This document shows positions 32,198 to 42,973 of a DNA stretch of 64,000 nucleotides, one piece after another. Within the stretch, counting starts at the first letter, position 1, and every line of letters starts with the position of its first letter. Source of the stretch: Tieghemiomyces parasiticus (taxonomy: Eukaryota; Kickxellomycota; Dimargaritomycetes; Dimargaritales; Dimargaritaceae); assembly GCA_027575765.1 (NCBI GenBank), contig JANBPT010000113.1, positions 1-64,000 of the forward strand. The letters are read 5' to 3'. The notes beneath the pieces were generated by a model, which saw only the letters and a program-made list of their open reading frames with translations, was not told the origin of the DNA and searched no databases. The translations under genes and the position numbers were made by a program.

Positions 32198-33373
32198 TTA
32201 GAGGGATACCTGATCCTCAGCGTCCTCTGCAGGCAGAGCGGCGACATTCGACTCGGTAGAAACTACCTGGGTTTCCGTTAGGATCGGCTGGGTAGCTTCC
32301 ACCGGATCCAGGGGCTCGGGGTCCGTCTCGGACAGAGGGGACGGGGGTCGGACGGGCTCGGCCAGTTCTTCGAACTGGGTGGGCTGAGGGGACGGTGTGC
32401 GACGCCCGATGCTGCTGCTGCTCCCATTACTGGCATTACGACGGGACCGGCTTCTCTGAATTGCTTGGGGCCGCCTGCGCCGCGACAGCGAGGAGGACGA
32501 AGACGATGGCCCTGGTGCCGGTGATGGCGCGCGTGAAGATTCCAGAGGTAGATGACGGCTACGCGACGAGGCCCGCGGGGAAGGCAGCGGCAGATTGCTA
32601 GCGTAGGTATCTAACACCCGCCACGATACGAGGGCGGCAAAGGCCTGCCACACGACTGACAGACACACAAAGAACGCGGCGGTGGGAACTGACCAGTAGT
32701 ACATGTAGTAACGCAGCCCGGTATACTGGACATCAAAATGGGCAACAATGCTGTACGTCTGGATGCGGCGGTTGCCGAGGGTCACGTACATATGGGTGAT
32801 GGGCCACGTCCCGTCGTCCCGCATATCTTCGAGGAGAACCAAGCGGAGAGACTCGGTTTCACGGATCCAACCCAGGGCCAATGGAAGCGCGCGAAGGATG
32901 GTGCGGCCGAGGCGCGTGGCCGTGGACCGGTAGGGTAGGAGACCCGGGCGACGGGCAGCATAGGCCGTGGCGTTTTGAGCGTCAAGGAGCTCCACCCCGA
33001 CCATGAAGTTGTCCTGCGCCCGGTTAGTCGGAGACGTCGGCAGCGTCAGGTGGAGACTAACACGGTAGCCCTGGGCACTAGTGAAGATTCGGCTGCTCCC
33101 GTCTGGGGAGATAGGCACGTAGGCCACGGCAGTAAGGGGTGCGGCGGAGGTGGTGGTTATAGTAGTAGTCATGGGTGCACTGTAGTCGAGGTAGACCGGG
33201 AGTTGGTGCGAAAGTCGCGGGATAAAGAAGTAGTAGAATGCGCCGTAGGAGGCCAGGGCGAAGGCGGTAGCCACCGTCAGCGCCGCGCTGCCGGCCACCA
33301 GGCGGACCGTCCAGTATTTGACCCGCTGAGCGTCGGCGGCAGACCAGCGGCAAAACTTGTTGATTAGGTACAT
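32198..33373 (-). CDS. SEI1: seipin homologue (lipid droplet biogenesis)
   Basis: ER membrane protein that forms a ring at ER-lipid droplet contacts and controls droplet assembly. Single exon, 391 aa, ATG at 33373. Two membrane segments frame a lumenal domain, the seipin layout: TM1 about 24-50 (AALTVATAFALASYGAFYYF) and TM2 about 228-250 (VPTAAFFVCLSVVWQAFAAL). Right after TM1 is the family pattern IPRLSHQLPVYLDY, and at 102-117 GYRVSLHLTLPTSPTN followed by FMVGVELLD, the core beta-sandwich motif. The C-terminal 130 residues are cytosolic, first Ser/Arg-rich and then acidic with Pro/Glu/Thr, probably disordered. The gene is convergent with the kinase gene and divergent from eIF1A. Assignment is strong. 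Confidence 0.93.
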   Translation of the reverse strand: MYLINKFCRWSAADAQRVKYWTVRLVAGSAALTVATAFALASYGAFYYFFIPRLSHQLPVYLDYSAPMTTTITTTSAAPLTAVAYVPISPDGSSRIFTSAQGYRVSLHLTLPTSPTNRAQDNFMVGVELLDAQNATAYAARRPGLLPYRSTATRLGRTILRALPLALGWIRETESLRLVLLEDMRDDGTWPITHMYVTLGNRRIQTYSIVAHFDVQYTGLRYYMYYWSVPTAAFFVCLSVVWQAFAALVSWRVLDTYASNLPLPSPRASSRSRHLPLESSRAPSPAPGPSSSSSSLSRRRRPQAIQRSRSRRNASNGSSSSIGRRTPSPQPTQFEELAEPVRPPSPLSETDPEPLDPVEATQPILTETQVVSTESNVAALPAEDAEDQVSL

Positions 33374-34322
33374 GGGCTAGAAGGAAGGAAATGAGAGTGA
33401 AAGGCGGAGAGGATTTCTAGGTAGGCAAGTCAATGTGCTGGTAGAAGGACCACAGGGTTGGGACGAGGCGGAGTAACCAGAGGTCGCCAGTGTCGGAATA
33501 AGGCTGGGACGTTCGCTACTTGGCCGGGACGCAGCCCAGCACCTTACCCACTGGTTCCTGTTGCCTCCACCCTTTCCCTCCCCCCTTGCACACATACCGT
33601 TCCCGCCCTCAGCTGCACCCTATACCTCTCGCAGTCGACTCTTGCCTGCTCAGCCTTGGTCCAGGGGCCATAGCAGGGGGATGATTTTGGTTGCATAGCG
33701 TGCCCAAAGTATCGCTGGCGATGTGCTGTACCCATACCGAAGAGCCTGGGTTCACAGTTCACTGCTCCGGGGCCATATCGCCTAAAGGTAAGCACCGACG
33801 TGACCATATCCGATAGGTAAAACGACGCTGAATCAGGTGTCCCCGAGTCAAGAAAGAAACACGTACTTCACCCTCCCCCCAGGTACTTGGCCCAACGAGG
33901 CCATGGCTGTGGCTCCGCGCTGCTTGCTAGACGGTATATACTGAGACTCTGGGAGCAAATGGCCGTTAATCTGCTCTCACCTCAACATATCTCCGCAGCG
34001 ACCATCCGTATGGGACAATCGGATCGACTAGTCAGAGACCCAGCACTGGAACCCCCCATACTGCTACCAACTCAAACCTGCGCGGACTTTTCTTCGCCCA
34101 CCCTCAACTCTGAGTGGCGGTAGTAAGTCCACACGATCGACACCTGGCAGTCTAGATCTGTAGCCTTCATTCTTGTTGTATTTCGTTACATCTTTATCTA
34201 CGCAGAATTCCGTTTGCCCACATCACACCGGGCATCATCACGTCGGCTATTTCGACTCCCCCCTTCATCACCCACTTCATTGACCCCAGATCCAAACCCA
34301 GCAGTCGTTCTGCCCCGTCGCT
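33374..34322. other. divergent upstream region of seipin and eIF1A genes
   Basis: 0.95 kb shared promoter region. Short open frames only. No RNA gene or repeat seen. Confidence 0.6.
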
Positions 34323-35139
34323 ATGCCGAAGAACAAGGGCAAGGTATGTACGGTTGCCCGTTAATCTTGGTTTAGCCGAGGTCGCTATCCTACTGTCCTT
34401 AACCCAGACAATCGTAGCCTTAGATGCCAGTATTTCACAACCACTGGTGAGGAATCCAGCGACCCTTCGGGGATCCCTGTGCGATTGGTATTTATCGTCT
34501 GCGTCGCCTAACCCTCCCCCCATCTCTCGGCTTTGTCGTTTTTTTTTTTTTTTATCACATACACACACTCTCTCTCTAACCTTGCACCCTCATACAGGGA
34601 GGAAAAAACAGAAGACGCGGAAAGAACGAGAACGAAGGAGAGAAGCGTGAACTCGTCTTTCGGGAGGAAGGCCAAGGTAAGTCGAAGGTGGCCCCCAAGA
34701 CTCAGGTTTGGAAGGTCCTGCCGATAATTTTACCTTCCGGGTACGTTTTCCTTCTTTTTCTATTCCCGCTGCTCACCTGCCAACCCTGACATCCCCATAA
34801 CTCGCCCATACTACTCCTTAAACAGAATATGCCCAAGTCACCAAGATGCTGGGCAACGGCTACGTCGAGGCCCTGAGCTTTGACGGCACCAAACGGCTAG
34901 CGCACATCCGCGGTAAAATGCGCAAGAAGGTCTGGATTAACCAGGGTGACATTATCCTTCTCTCCCTGCGTGACTTTCAGGACAACAAGGCTGATATCAT
35001 CCTTAAGTACAACCCCGAAGAAGCCCGTAACCTCAAGACTTACGGTGAGCTCCCCGAGGGCACCAAGATCAACGAAGCCGATACCTTCGGCGGCGAGGAG
35101 GAGGAGGTCGACTTTGATTTCGAGATTGACGACATCTAA
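34323..35139 (+). CDS. TIF11: translation initiation factor eIF1A
   Basis: Small OB-fold factor that binds the ribosomal A site and, with eIF1, governs scanning and start codon choice. Three exons: 34323-34343, 34598-34676 and 34826-35139 (donors GTATGT and GTAAGT), giving 137 aa. The N-terminal tail starts [20 protein letters not shown], followed by [20 protein letters not shown], both nearly invariant in eukaryotes. The OB fold has [19 protein letters not shown], then [20 protein letters not shown]. The C-terminal tail is acidic ([17 protein letters not shown]) and ends in the conserved DIDDI-like motif. Exon 1 encodes only seven residues. The intron 1 acceptor follows a run of 15 T and CA/TC repeats. 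A possible AATAAA lies about 410 bases downstream. Confidence 0.97.
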
Positions 35140-36041
35140 GGATGTGGTCAATTTCCTGGTCGTTACCACCCGGGCCCCCGATACTCGCCCTATCTCCTCT
35201 CTCTCTCTCTCTCCCGCCCATAAGACGCTCTGCAACGGTTGTCATGTACTATCCCTACCAGCCGATGTGGTCGCAGCCGAGGGAGATTGGCGACCGGGGG
35301 TCTAGGTATGGTTAGATTTTTTGGGGGGCGTTCGACTTGCACTATGATTTTTCGTGGTTTACGTTGTACGGGCATTAAGTCGGCTTTATCGACCTGGCCT
35401 GAGAAACCCACCCGGCCTGCTCGACCATCCGAACAGCAACCCGTTGCCTCGGGCCGCTCGGAACTACCAAGGTCTTTTTACCATGAATCCGTGCACGTGG
35501 ACGCCTAGCCTCGCCGGCGGGACTTGGTCCACTGTGCCAGGCCTCAATAAATCGTATCTAAATTTCACACTCACCTGTAAATGCCGCTTGGTAGAGGTAA
35601 CTTATATACTCGTTGCTGTGAAGAGCTATTATACATCCCCATATACCATTGAAAGTTAAAACAAGCAAGCGCGGCAACCAGCGTCTCATTGAATGATAGG
35701 CAACTCACGTGATTTATTATCGTAGTTTCGCCCGGTGTGTTTGGCATTGATAAAATCGGGTTAAGCAGGGTGAGCACAGTCTGGCTATTTTTTTCTTTTT
35801 TTTCTACAGGGCTTTTCAAAAGTATTCGCTTTATCATCCAAGCCCTCGGTGTCCGGGAACGCACTCTAAATTAATGCTGAAAAAGCGTAGTATCTAGCTT
35901 GCAGTCACCGCACACGGTACGCCTCTTACCTACGGCATTTATTACCCCACCTTGATTCCCTGGCCCGTACGAATGATTTACCACTGGCCTTCTACTCTCC
36001 CTTAATAGCCGATCCGCAAGTATCTTAAACAATTTGCGACC
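35140..36041. other. intergenic region between eIF1A and DRS1 genes
   Basis: 0.9 kb. It contains a TC repeat at about 35193-35215, AATAAA at 35546-35551 and TCACGTGA at 35705-35712. The short open frames look random. Confidence 0.6.
35705..35712 (+). promoter_or_regulatory. E-box palindrome TCACGTGA upstream of DRS1
   Basis: Perfect 8-base palindrome 330 bases before the Drs1 ATG; one of four in this window, all between genes. bHLH binding is inferred from the CACGTG core. Confidence 0.45.
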
Positions 36042-38594
36042 ATGGACCTCGACTACGACCTCAATGTCAATCTGGACGGGGAGGAGCCCCAAACCAGCGG
36101 GGACATGAACCCCGAATTTGCGATGGACTTTGACAATGACGGGTTTAGCAATCTTCGCCACTCGGCCGATTTCATCGCTGCCCGGCGCACCCTCCGGAAC
36201 CGGGCCGTCGGGGGCGAGGGAACTCTCTTGGACCAGCGTATCGCTAAACGGCGGGCCCAGCTTAAACGTAAGGCCACCGGCAACCTCGAGGGCGACGACG
36301 TCGAGTCGTCAGAAGACGACAGCGAAGGCGATGGAGAAGTAGGCCAAACGCAGGCCACTGCCGCCGATGCGTCGTCGGACGAGGAGCTGGCCGACAGAGA
36401 GGCGGACCAGGTGGTCGATTTCGTTAGTGGTAGTGACTCCAGCGACGATGACAGTGATGCCTCCGACCCCGATGACGAGGATGCGAGCGAGCTAGACGGC
36501 GAAGTGGAGCTCGCTGACGGTAGCGATTTTGACGATGAGGTTGAGGCCAGCGAGGACGAGAGGGGCGGTGTGTCCGATACCAACAGCCTGTATGACTCCG
36601 ACGCTGATGACACCGAGCTTGACTTGGTTCGTCCGGTCAAGGTCCGGGCCCGATCCAACGCCCCCAAGGCGCCGACCACACCCACCGGTGACGATGAAGA
36701 GAGCTCCGACGAAGATGATGACACGAGCAGCGAGAGCGAGCTGGACGAGGAGGCCGAAGCCATCAAGCGCGAATATTTCGCTTCCGATAATGAAAACAGC
36801 GACGACGACGAAGGGTATCCGCAATCCTTCAATACCATGAACTTGTCGCGGCCCATCCTGAAGGGCCTGACGCAGCTCAATTTCACCAAGCCTACGCCAA
36901 TTCAGGCCCGATCGATCCCCATGGCCCTCCTGGGCAAGGACATTTGTGGTGGAGCCGTGACCGGGTCGGGTAAGACGGCGGCATTCATCGTGCCCATCCT
37001 AGAACGGCTGCTCTTCCGGTCGCGCAAGAATCCGGCGGTACGGGTACTGGTCATCTGTCCGACTCGTGAACTGGCCATCCAGTGCCAAAACGTTGCCGTT
37101 AAGCTGGCGGCCTTCACCGATGTGACCTTCTGCCTTTGCGTGGGCGGGCTGCCCATGAAGAAACAGGAGGCCGAACTACGCCTCCGCCCGGACGTGGTCA
37201 TCGCCACGCCAGGTCGTCTCATCGATCATGTCCGCAACTCGCCGTCGTTCACGCTGGACCTCCTCGAAATCCTGGTGATGGACGAGGCTGACCGTATGCT
37301 GGAGGAGGGTTTTAAGGCGGAGCTCACCGAGATTATTAACAACTGCCCGCGCACCCGCCAGACTATGCTATTCTCGGCCACCATGACCGACAATGTCAAC
37401 GATCTCATCCGCCTGTCCCTGCAGCGCCCCGTCCGTATCCAGGTCGATTCGGCCAAACAGGCCGCCCGAAACCTGGTCCAGGAGTTCATCCGTGTGCGCG
37501 CCCACCGCGAGGCCGACCGGCCGGCCATCCTCCTAGCGCTCTGCAAACGCACTTACCAGCGCAAGTGTATCGTCTTCTTCCGCAGCAAACGGGCCGTTCG
37601 TGAGATGCGGATCCTTTTGGGGTTGTGCGGTCTCAACGCCGTCGAACTCCACGGTAACCTCAGCCAGGAGCAGCGGATGCGGTCCCTCGAATTGTTCCGT
37701 GACGGCGAGGCCGACTTCCTCATGGCCACCGACGTGGCGGCCCGTGGTCTGGATATCAAGGGTGTCGAGACGGTCATTAACTTCAATATGCCGCATAACT
37801 TTGCGCAGTACCTCCACCGTGTGGGTCGTACGGCGCGTGCCGGTACCGAGGGTCGGTCAGTTACCCTCGCCGGCGAGGCTGACCGCAAGATGCTGCGCCT
37901 TGCCCTTAAGAGTAGCACGGGCCCCAACCAGGTCCGTAACCGCGTCATCCCGCCAGCCCGCATCGAGCGGTACCGTCAGCGCATCGAGAAGCTGCTGCCG
38001 CAGGTTGAGGAACTCCTCGAAGAGGACCAGACCGACCGGATGGTGGCTAAGGCCGAGATGATGGTTACCAAGGCCGCCAACCTCATTGAGCACGAGGCCG
38101 AAATCAAGGCCCGGCCGCGCAAGACGTGGTTTCAGACCAATGGCGAGCGGGCCGCCGAGAAGGCCAAGGGTAAGGAAGACTACAACGCCAAGTTTGATCC
38201 CCACGGCAAGAGCAAGCGTAAGGATGCTGGGGAACGTAAGCTGCCGAACTCCCGGAAGCGGAGAAAGGCTACCGATGAAGACAAGAAGGCCCTACGTTCC
38301 TCCATGGCTTCCATCAAGTCTGCCAAGCGAACCCAGTGGGAAGATCGCGGTAAGGCCCCTGGCGCCAGGGCCAGCGCTGGAAGCGGCGGGGCGAAGGGCA
38401 AGCGCGCTAAGTCTTCCTTCAGTCCAGGGTTCACGAACGATCTCACGAATGTCACCAAAATGGGCGCCGGTAAGCGGCCGACGGCTGCCGCTTCGGCTAA
38501 ATCTGGTGGTGCCGGAAAGAAGGGCGGCAAAGGCCAGCAGAATGCCGGGAAATTTAAAGGCAAGGCCCACAAGGGCGGCAAAGGTCGTAAGTGA
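36042..38594 (+). CDS. DRS1: DEAD-box RNA helicase Drs1/DDX27
   Basis: Nucleolar ATP-dependent RNA helicase needed for 60S subunit assembly. One intronless frame, 850 aa, ATG at 36042 in good context (GACCATGG). Residues 1-260 are Asp/Glu/Ser-rich with long acidic runs, as in Drs1. The Q motif region (FNTMNLSRPILKGLTQLNFT, then PTPIQ) starts near 264. Motif I AVTGSGKT near 306, PTRELAIQ near 342, TPGR near 387, DEAD at 414-417, SAT at about 445, ARGLD near 567 and HRVGRTARAG near 590 are all present, so the helicase core is complete. The MNLSRPILKG and RMLEEGF variants, and the RKTWFQT segment after the core, are typical of Drs1/DDX27. The tail is Lys/Gly-rich and ends KGGKGRK. Neighbouring Bud22 and Nob1 also act in ribosome assembly. 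Confidence 0.95.
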   Translation: MDLDYDLNVNLDGEEPQTSGDMNPEFAMDFDNDGFSNLRHSADFIAARRTLRNRAVGGEGTLLDQRIAKRRAQLKRKATGNLEGDDVESSEDDSEGDGEVGQTQATAADASSDEELADREADQVVDFVSGSDSSDDDSDASDPDDEDASELDGEVELADGSDFDDEVEASEDERGGVSDTNSLYDSDADDTELDLVRPVKVRARSNAPKAPTTPTGDDEESSDEDDDTSSESELDEEAEAIKREYFASDNENSDDDEGYPQSFNTMNLSRPILKGLTQLNFTKPTPIQARSIPMALLGKDICGGAVTGSGKTAAFIVPILERLLFRSRKNPAVRVLVICPTRELAIQCQNVAVKLAAFTDVTFCLCVGGLPMKKQEAELRLRPDVVIATPGRLIDHVRNSPSFTLDLLEILVMDEADRMLEEGFKAELTEIINNCPRTRQTMLFSATMTDNVNDLIRLSLQRPVRIQVDSAKQAARNLVQEFIRVRAHREADRPAILLALCKRTYQRKCIVFFRSKRAVREMRILLGLCGLNAVELHGNLSQEQRMRSLELFRDGEADFLMATDVAARGLDIKGVETVINFNMPHNFAQYLHRVGRTARAGTEGRSVTLAGEADRKMLRLALKSSTGPNQVRNRVIPPARIERYRQRIEKLLPQVEELLEEDQTDRMVAKAEMMVTKAANLIEHEAEIKARPRKTWFQTNGERAAEKAKGKEDYNAKFDPHGKSKRKDAGERKLPNSRKRRKATDEDKKALRSSMASIKSAKRTQWEDRGKAPGARASAGSGGAKGKRAKSSFSPGFTNDLTNVTKMGAGKRPTAAASAKSGGAGKKGGKGQQNAGKFKGKAHKGGKGRK

Positions 38595-39155
38595 ACCACG
38601 CGCGGCCGCTATGCCCTTCAACTATCTCCATGCCCCCCCCCCCTTGGGTAACGCATCGTTAGTATTACGTTATTAAAACCAGATGTCCGTGGTGAGTTTC
38701 TGTATTAGTCAACCCTACCCGAATGGTTACATTTTCAAAGTGTGGAAGGACTGATAAAAGGTGTTGAGGGAGCGAGAGAGGGGATCTCTACGGCATGGAT
38801 GAAATAGCATAGATAAATGACGGGCAGGTAAACCCGTCACGCGGTTCCATCAGAACACCTCACGTGATGACCGTTTGTTTACGTTTCGTCGTGGATTTTG
38901 ACCTACAGGGTTGCTCAAGAAAGCAAATCGGGTCCTCACCTCGAGTATTCACGCTCCATTCCATCCCAAAGAATGCTGAGGCGCTCTCACCCATTACTCT
39001 CCCGCCCCTCTACTATCCTTACCGCTCTCGACCCTTCCCAGAGTCACTCCCTCCCCCATCCTCAGAATCGCAGGTCCGCACCCTACTGCGTCTCCGTGTT
39101 CGTCTCATCACTCGCCTGTCTTTTCTCGGCGCTGCATCGCACAGGGTCCTCCAGC
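38595..39155. other. intergenic region between DRS1 and myosin light chain genes
   Basis: 561 bases. An 11-base C run at 38633-38643 lies just past the Drs1 stop, and TCACGTGA is at 38860-38867. The part near the next gene is C/T-rich. Confidence 0.6.
38860..38867 (+). promoter_or_regulatory. E-box palindrome TCACGTGA upstream of the myosin light chain gene
   Basis: Perfect 8-mer about 290 bases before the start codon. See the other three copies at 8010, 35705 and 40248. Confidence 0.45.
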
Positions 39156-40093
39156 ATGGTAAGTGCCAGCAGAGTGACCAACTTCAAAGGTCATCTGTTT
39201 CCTGCCGTATCTAGAGAACACTCCCGAGTTACTCACTAGACTCGCTTCTTCCCACTCTATCTTTACCTCGCTCCACCTATTTCCCCCCCCCTCCCTTCAC
39301 CTACGCACGGTGACCTCCGCAGTCTTACCAGTCGCAGCGTCGCAAGCGTGCCGCCCGGCAAAACTCGACTATCTTCAATGTGTTTGACCAAAAGCAGATT
39401 GCCGAGTTTAAGGAAGCCTTCTCGATGTTCGATCACGACAACAACGGGTTTCTCGACAAGGAGGACCTGATGAGCATGTTCCACTCCTTAGGTAAGCTGA
39501 GTAGATAGGCCGCTGGGCCTCGGGGGGTACTACTGATTGGGGACTTAGCCGAACCACATGTTAAGGGCTACCTTTAATACCCGCATCCCGTCCATCGGCT
39601 CTACTCTGTACACACCACGGTATCACCCTACCCTCCATCCAGGCCAGAAACCCACCGACGCGTATGTCGAAAATATGATCGCTGAGGCCACCGGGCCTCT
39701 CAACTTTACCATGTTCCTTACCCTCATGGGTGAGAAACTAGGGTGCACTGACCCAGATGAAGACATCCTAGCTGCCTTCGAAGCGTTTGACGTCGATGGG
39801 GATGGTCACATCAATGCCGACGAACTGCGGGAAGCTATGGCTACCATGGGCGATCGCCTCACTGATGCCGAGGTAAGTGGCCGGGATCAAAGAACGACAG
39901 CTATTACTTTGGCTTCCCCGAATATCGACCACGTTCTTAATCTTGTACCCATCGTCCTTGAACTTTCTCGGCACCCTTGGCCTGACTACTTCCGCCTTTC
40001 CAGCTCGCCGCCGTATTCCGCAACGCCCCGATTGACCGTAACAATAACTTCAACTACAAGGAGTTTGTGCGCATGCTCAAGTACGGCGACTAA
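39156..40093 (+). CDS. RLC1: myosin II regulatory light chain
   Basis: EF-hand light chain that binds the second IQ motif of myosin II and regulates contractile ring function. Four exons: 39156-39158 (the ATG alone), 39323-39491, 39643-39872 and 40004-40093, giving 163 aa; donors GTAAGT, GTAAGC, GTAAGT. The N-terminus is basic (SYQSQRRKRAARQNSTIFNV) with Ser16/Thr17 at the place of the myosin light chain kinase site. EF-hand 1 at 38-49 (DHDNNGFLDKED) is intact, as in regulatory light chains. GPLNFTMFLTLMGEKL is the family signature and separates it from calmodulin. A second intact loop, DVDGDGHINADE, lies at 107-118, which many regulatory light chains have lost. It ends FNYKEFVRMLKYGD. The only in-frame start is the ATG directly followed by a GTAAGT donor. 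Confidence 0.92.
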
Positions 40094-40175
40094 CGGACAG
40101 TATATCACCACATTTTGTTATTTTCATAACAGCTTTTGAGGTGTCCTATATGACACCCACTTGTCCCTCTGTATC

Positions 40176-40181
40176 AATAAA
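40176..40181 (+). terminator. poly(A) signal AATAAA of the myosin light chain gene
   Basis: Canonical AATAAA 83 bases after the stop codon; assigned by position. Confidence 0.5.
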
Positions 40182-40247
40182 CATCGACCACCTTTACTTA
40201 TCAGCAACGCAGACAGCTATATAGTATTGATGCCCGGATCAAATTTC

Positions 40248-40255
40248 TCACGTGA
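40248..40255 (+). promoter_or_regulatory. E-box palindrome TCACGTGA upstream of BUD22
   Basis: Perfect 8-mer about 350 bases before the Bud22 ATG. Confidence 0.45.
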
Positions 40256-40600
40256 CCTAATTGAATCCGCCAGAAGGCCCGACAGGCGGGGCAAATATTA
40301 CGACGGCCGGGTGAGTCTAAGGAAAAAAATATAATAACTGGTTGATAGGACTTGGATGAGTCTAAAGGCGGCATAGCCTTGTAGCTTTAGGTTTTTGTCT
40401 AAATGCGAGCCAATTGAGCTGGACCAATGCTTAACGAAGGGTATGAATTCAATGTGGTTATTCGCCGTCTGAACTTTATCTCGTTGTTCTTATATTATTG
40501 ACGCTTATTTTTTTTCAACTCTATTTCCTAGAGTACTGCACACATACACACACACACACAGACACACCCAAGTATCCCAATACGCCGCATTCGTCACATC

Positions 40601-42796
40601 ATGGGACGCTACGACGCCTCCGTCCGAGAACAGGAGAACGCCCTCCGCCTCCAGGTGCAGAAGCTACGGAGCGAGGTAAGGGCACCCTAAACTTGCTCGA
40701 ACTCTTCGTCAACATCGATCCATTGTCGTCAAAAATCCATTCTGCATACCCGGGCCTTTTGCTTACTTCAAAATTGACGCCTCTTCAACTACTATCCTGC
40801 TGTAGGCAAAAACCAAGCTCAAAGAAATCGGTGAGGCTCGAGCCAAGGCCAAGACCGAGGGCACCGAGTTCGTGGAGGATCCCCAGGTCCGGTCTGAGAT
40901 AAACGCCAAGTTCGATGAATCCGAAAAAATATGGCTCGAGCTGATTGCCGTGCACTTGGTAAGTCACCTGTAGTCTAAACCGCCCGCTAAATGACGCACT
41001 ATCGTTGTACCGTAGGTGTGCAGCCCAACGTTTATCTCCTCGCTCACCGTTAAATCTCCTCGCACATTTATCTGCATGGAATGCCCACCCGCCCTGCTTG
41101 ACATTATCTGCACGTAGAAACATTTCATGGACCAGGTGGCCGCTTTAGTCTTAAAGTACCAAAAGTCTGAGTCCGCGCGGATCTTGTCTAAGGTGAACAC
41201 CTTAGAACACAAGGCCAAGTAAGTCAATAGGGCCCGGTGTTACGGGCCCCGGTGAACAATGCAGAGGGGAGGGATCGAATGGCCATTATAGCAGGAGACT
41301 GTGTGATTCTAACGCGACTAACTGTTATATCACTCTGCACGACAGGCAAAATAACAACGACAAGGGCCAGAATGATGCAAAGTCATCACAGAATATCGCT
41401 ACGCTAAAGCAAGACGCTTCTGTCCTTCGGGTAAGCAAGATAAAAGGGTACTACACATGAAGCCACCAGCTTCAGAAGCGTGCATCACTAGGCAACTCAC
41501 ACGCATATACACGTTCACCTCACTCCTCTCCTGTCCTGGCTTCTTTATAACCATCCAGCGAGTATGCAACAAGGCCCTGGCCGAGCGCCTCTTCAAGATC
41601 CTCTTCGTCAAGGCCGATGTCTTCATTAACTCCCCTTATCTCCAATGCGCCGCTAAGCAGCTTAATCTCTCGGACCTCGACATCCAGGACCTAAAGCTCC
41701 GCGAAAACATTGTGGTCTCTAAGAAGGGTGCCAAGGTCATACCTTTTAAACCGCAAACTACTGAGCTAGAGAAGAAGGCCCTCGTCCGCCTCCAGAGTCG
41801 CCTAATCCAGGACGACCGGGTAACCAAGCTGTTCAATCAGGAACTCGAAAACATCAAGCTTTATTTGAATATCAAAGTGCTGTTCCCCCGGCAGCATGCC
41901 AAGTTGCGGGCCAAGAAGGCCGCTGCAGTGCAGAAGGAAAGTGGTAATGATGGCCAGGTCGGCGGGGCCAGTGACGGCGATGAGAGCGACGGAAGCACGA
42001 ACAGCAGGACAATCAAGAGCTCGGCGTTTGACGATGACAATGACGACGACTCCCAGGGTGATCATCCTTCCATGGCGTCCAAGAAACGACTGCGATCCGT
42101 TGACGTATCGGACGACGAGGACCAGATCCGTCTGGATTCTGGGAACCACTCGGACTCGAAGCAACGTCGGAACCGACCCGGCCAGCGGGCCCGTCGAGCG
42201 TAAGTTTTTCTTTTATCCCTCAACTGCGATTTTATCCGTGCGGTTGTTTGCCGATTCCATTATGGCGCTTAACTATAGCGACACCCTCGCATCAGCGCTA
42301 ACTTTTTTATCTCCTTCCCTCCTCCTCCTGCCCTCATACTAACCCTTACCACTTCCCAACCTGTCCATTATTTCACTTGGTGATGGTGGTGGTGTTGTCA
42401 ATATTTGTTTGCCTTTCCTTTTCACCCTTCCTCCTCCTTAGAAATTTCCTCAAGGAGATCGGTGTGGACGAAGAGCGCCTACAACGCATCAAACACAAGA
42501 ACAAGCGCGCCCCCATCAAGCTACTCAAGGCTGTCACCAACCCCAAGTTACTCTCGGGTAACACAACGGCCGAGGCCTTCGCAGCCAAGCAGGAGGCTCA
42601 GGAGAAGCGAAAGGTCGAACGGGAGAAGCGGGCCGAGCGCGAGAAGGCCATCGTGGAGGCCGGTGGGGTGGTACCTGTCACGGCCGCGGCGATGTTACAT
42701 CCGTCCTGGGAGGCCAAGAAGCGACAGCAGGAGCTGCAGAAGAGTTTGCTTAGCGGCGAAGGGGCACCCAAGGCCAAAAAGATTGTGTTTGACTAG
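40601..42796 (+). CDS. BUD22: Bud22/SRFBP1-like ribosome biogenesis protein
   Basis: Nucleolar factor for small-subunit rRNA maturation. Six exons: 40601-40675, 40806-40958, 41118-41218, 41346-41430, 41559-42199 and 42442-42796 (all GTAAG donors, phases join), giving 469 aa. The N-terminal half is helical and charged (MGRYDASVREQENALRLQVQ, LKQDASVLRVCNKALAERLF). An acidic Ser/Asp/Glu-rich stretch lies in the second half of exon 5. The C-terminus has the BUD22-family signature: NFLKEIGVDEERLQRIKHKN, the Lys/Arg-rich ELEKR-type coiled segment and LHPSWEAKKRQ near the end. The last exon alone identifies the family; earlier exons rest on splice sites and continuous frame. It ends 177 bases from the convergent Vps3 gene. 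Confidence 0.88.
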
Positions 42797-42973
42797 GGTT
42801 GGCGGCCACAGGCGGTGGACGCTATGTACACCAGATCGGTGGATCCTGCCCGCCTGTCGACCATACTTCAACATTATTCGCCAGTTGAGTAAAAAAAAAC
42901 CCTTGGAAACGTTAGCCGCAAGCCTGTCGGACAATCGTTTATTAGCCTAGCCACCACCTTCCAATTAATAATG

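Larger units (their letters stand above)
40094..40600. other. intergenic region between myosin light chain and BUD22 genes
   Basis: 507 bases. AATAAA at 40176-40181, TCACGTGA at 40248-40255 and a CA repeat at about 40540-40566 just before the Bud22 start. Confidence 0.6.
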
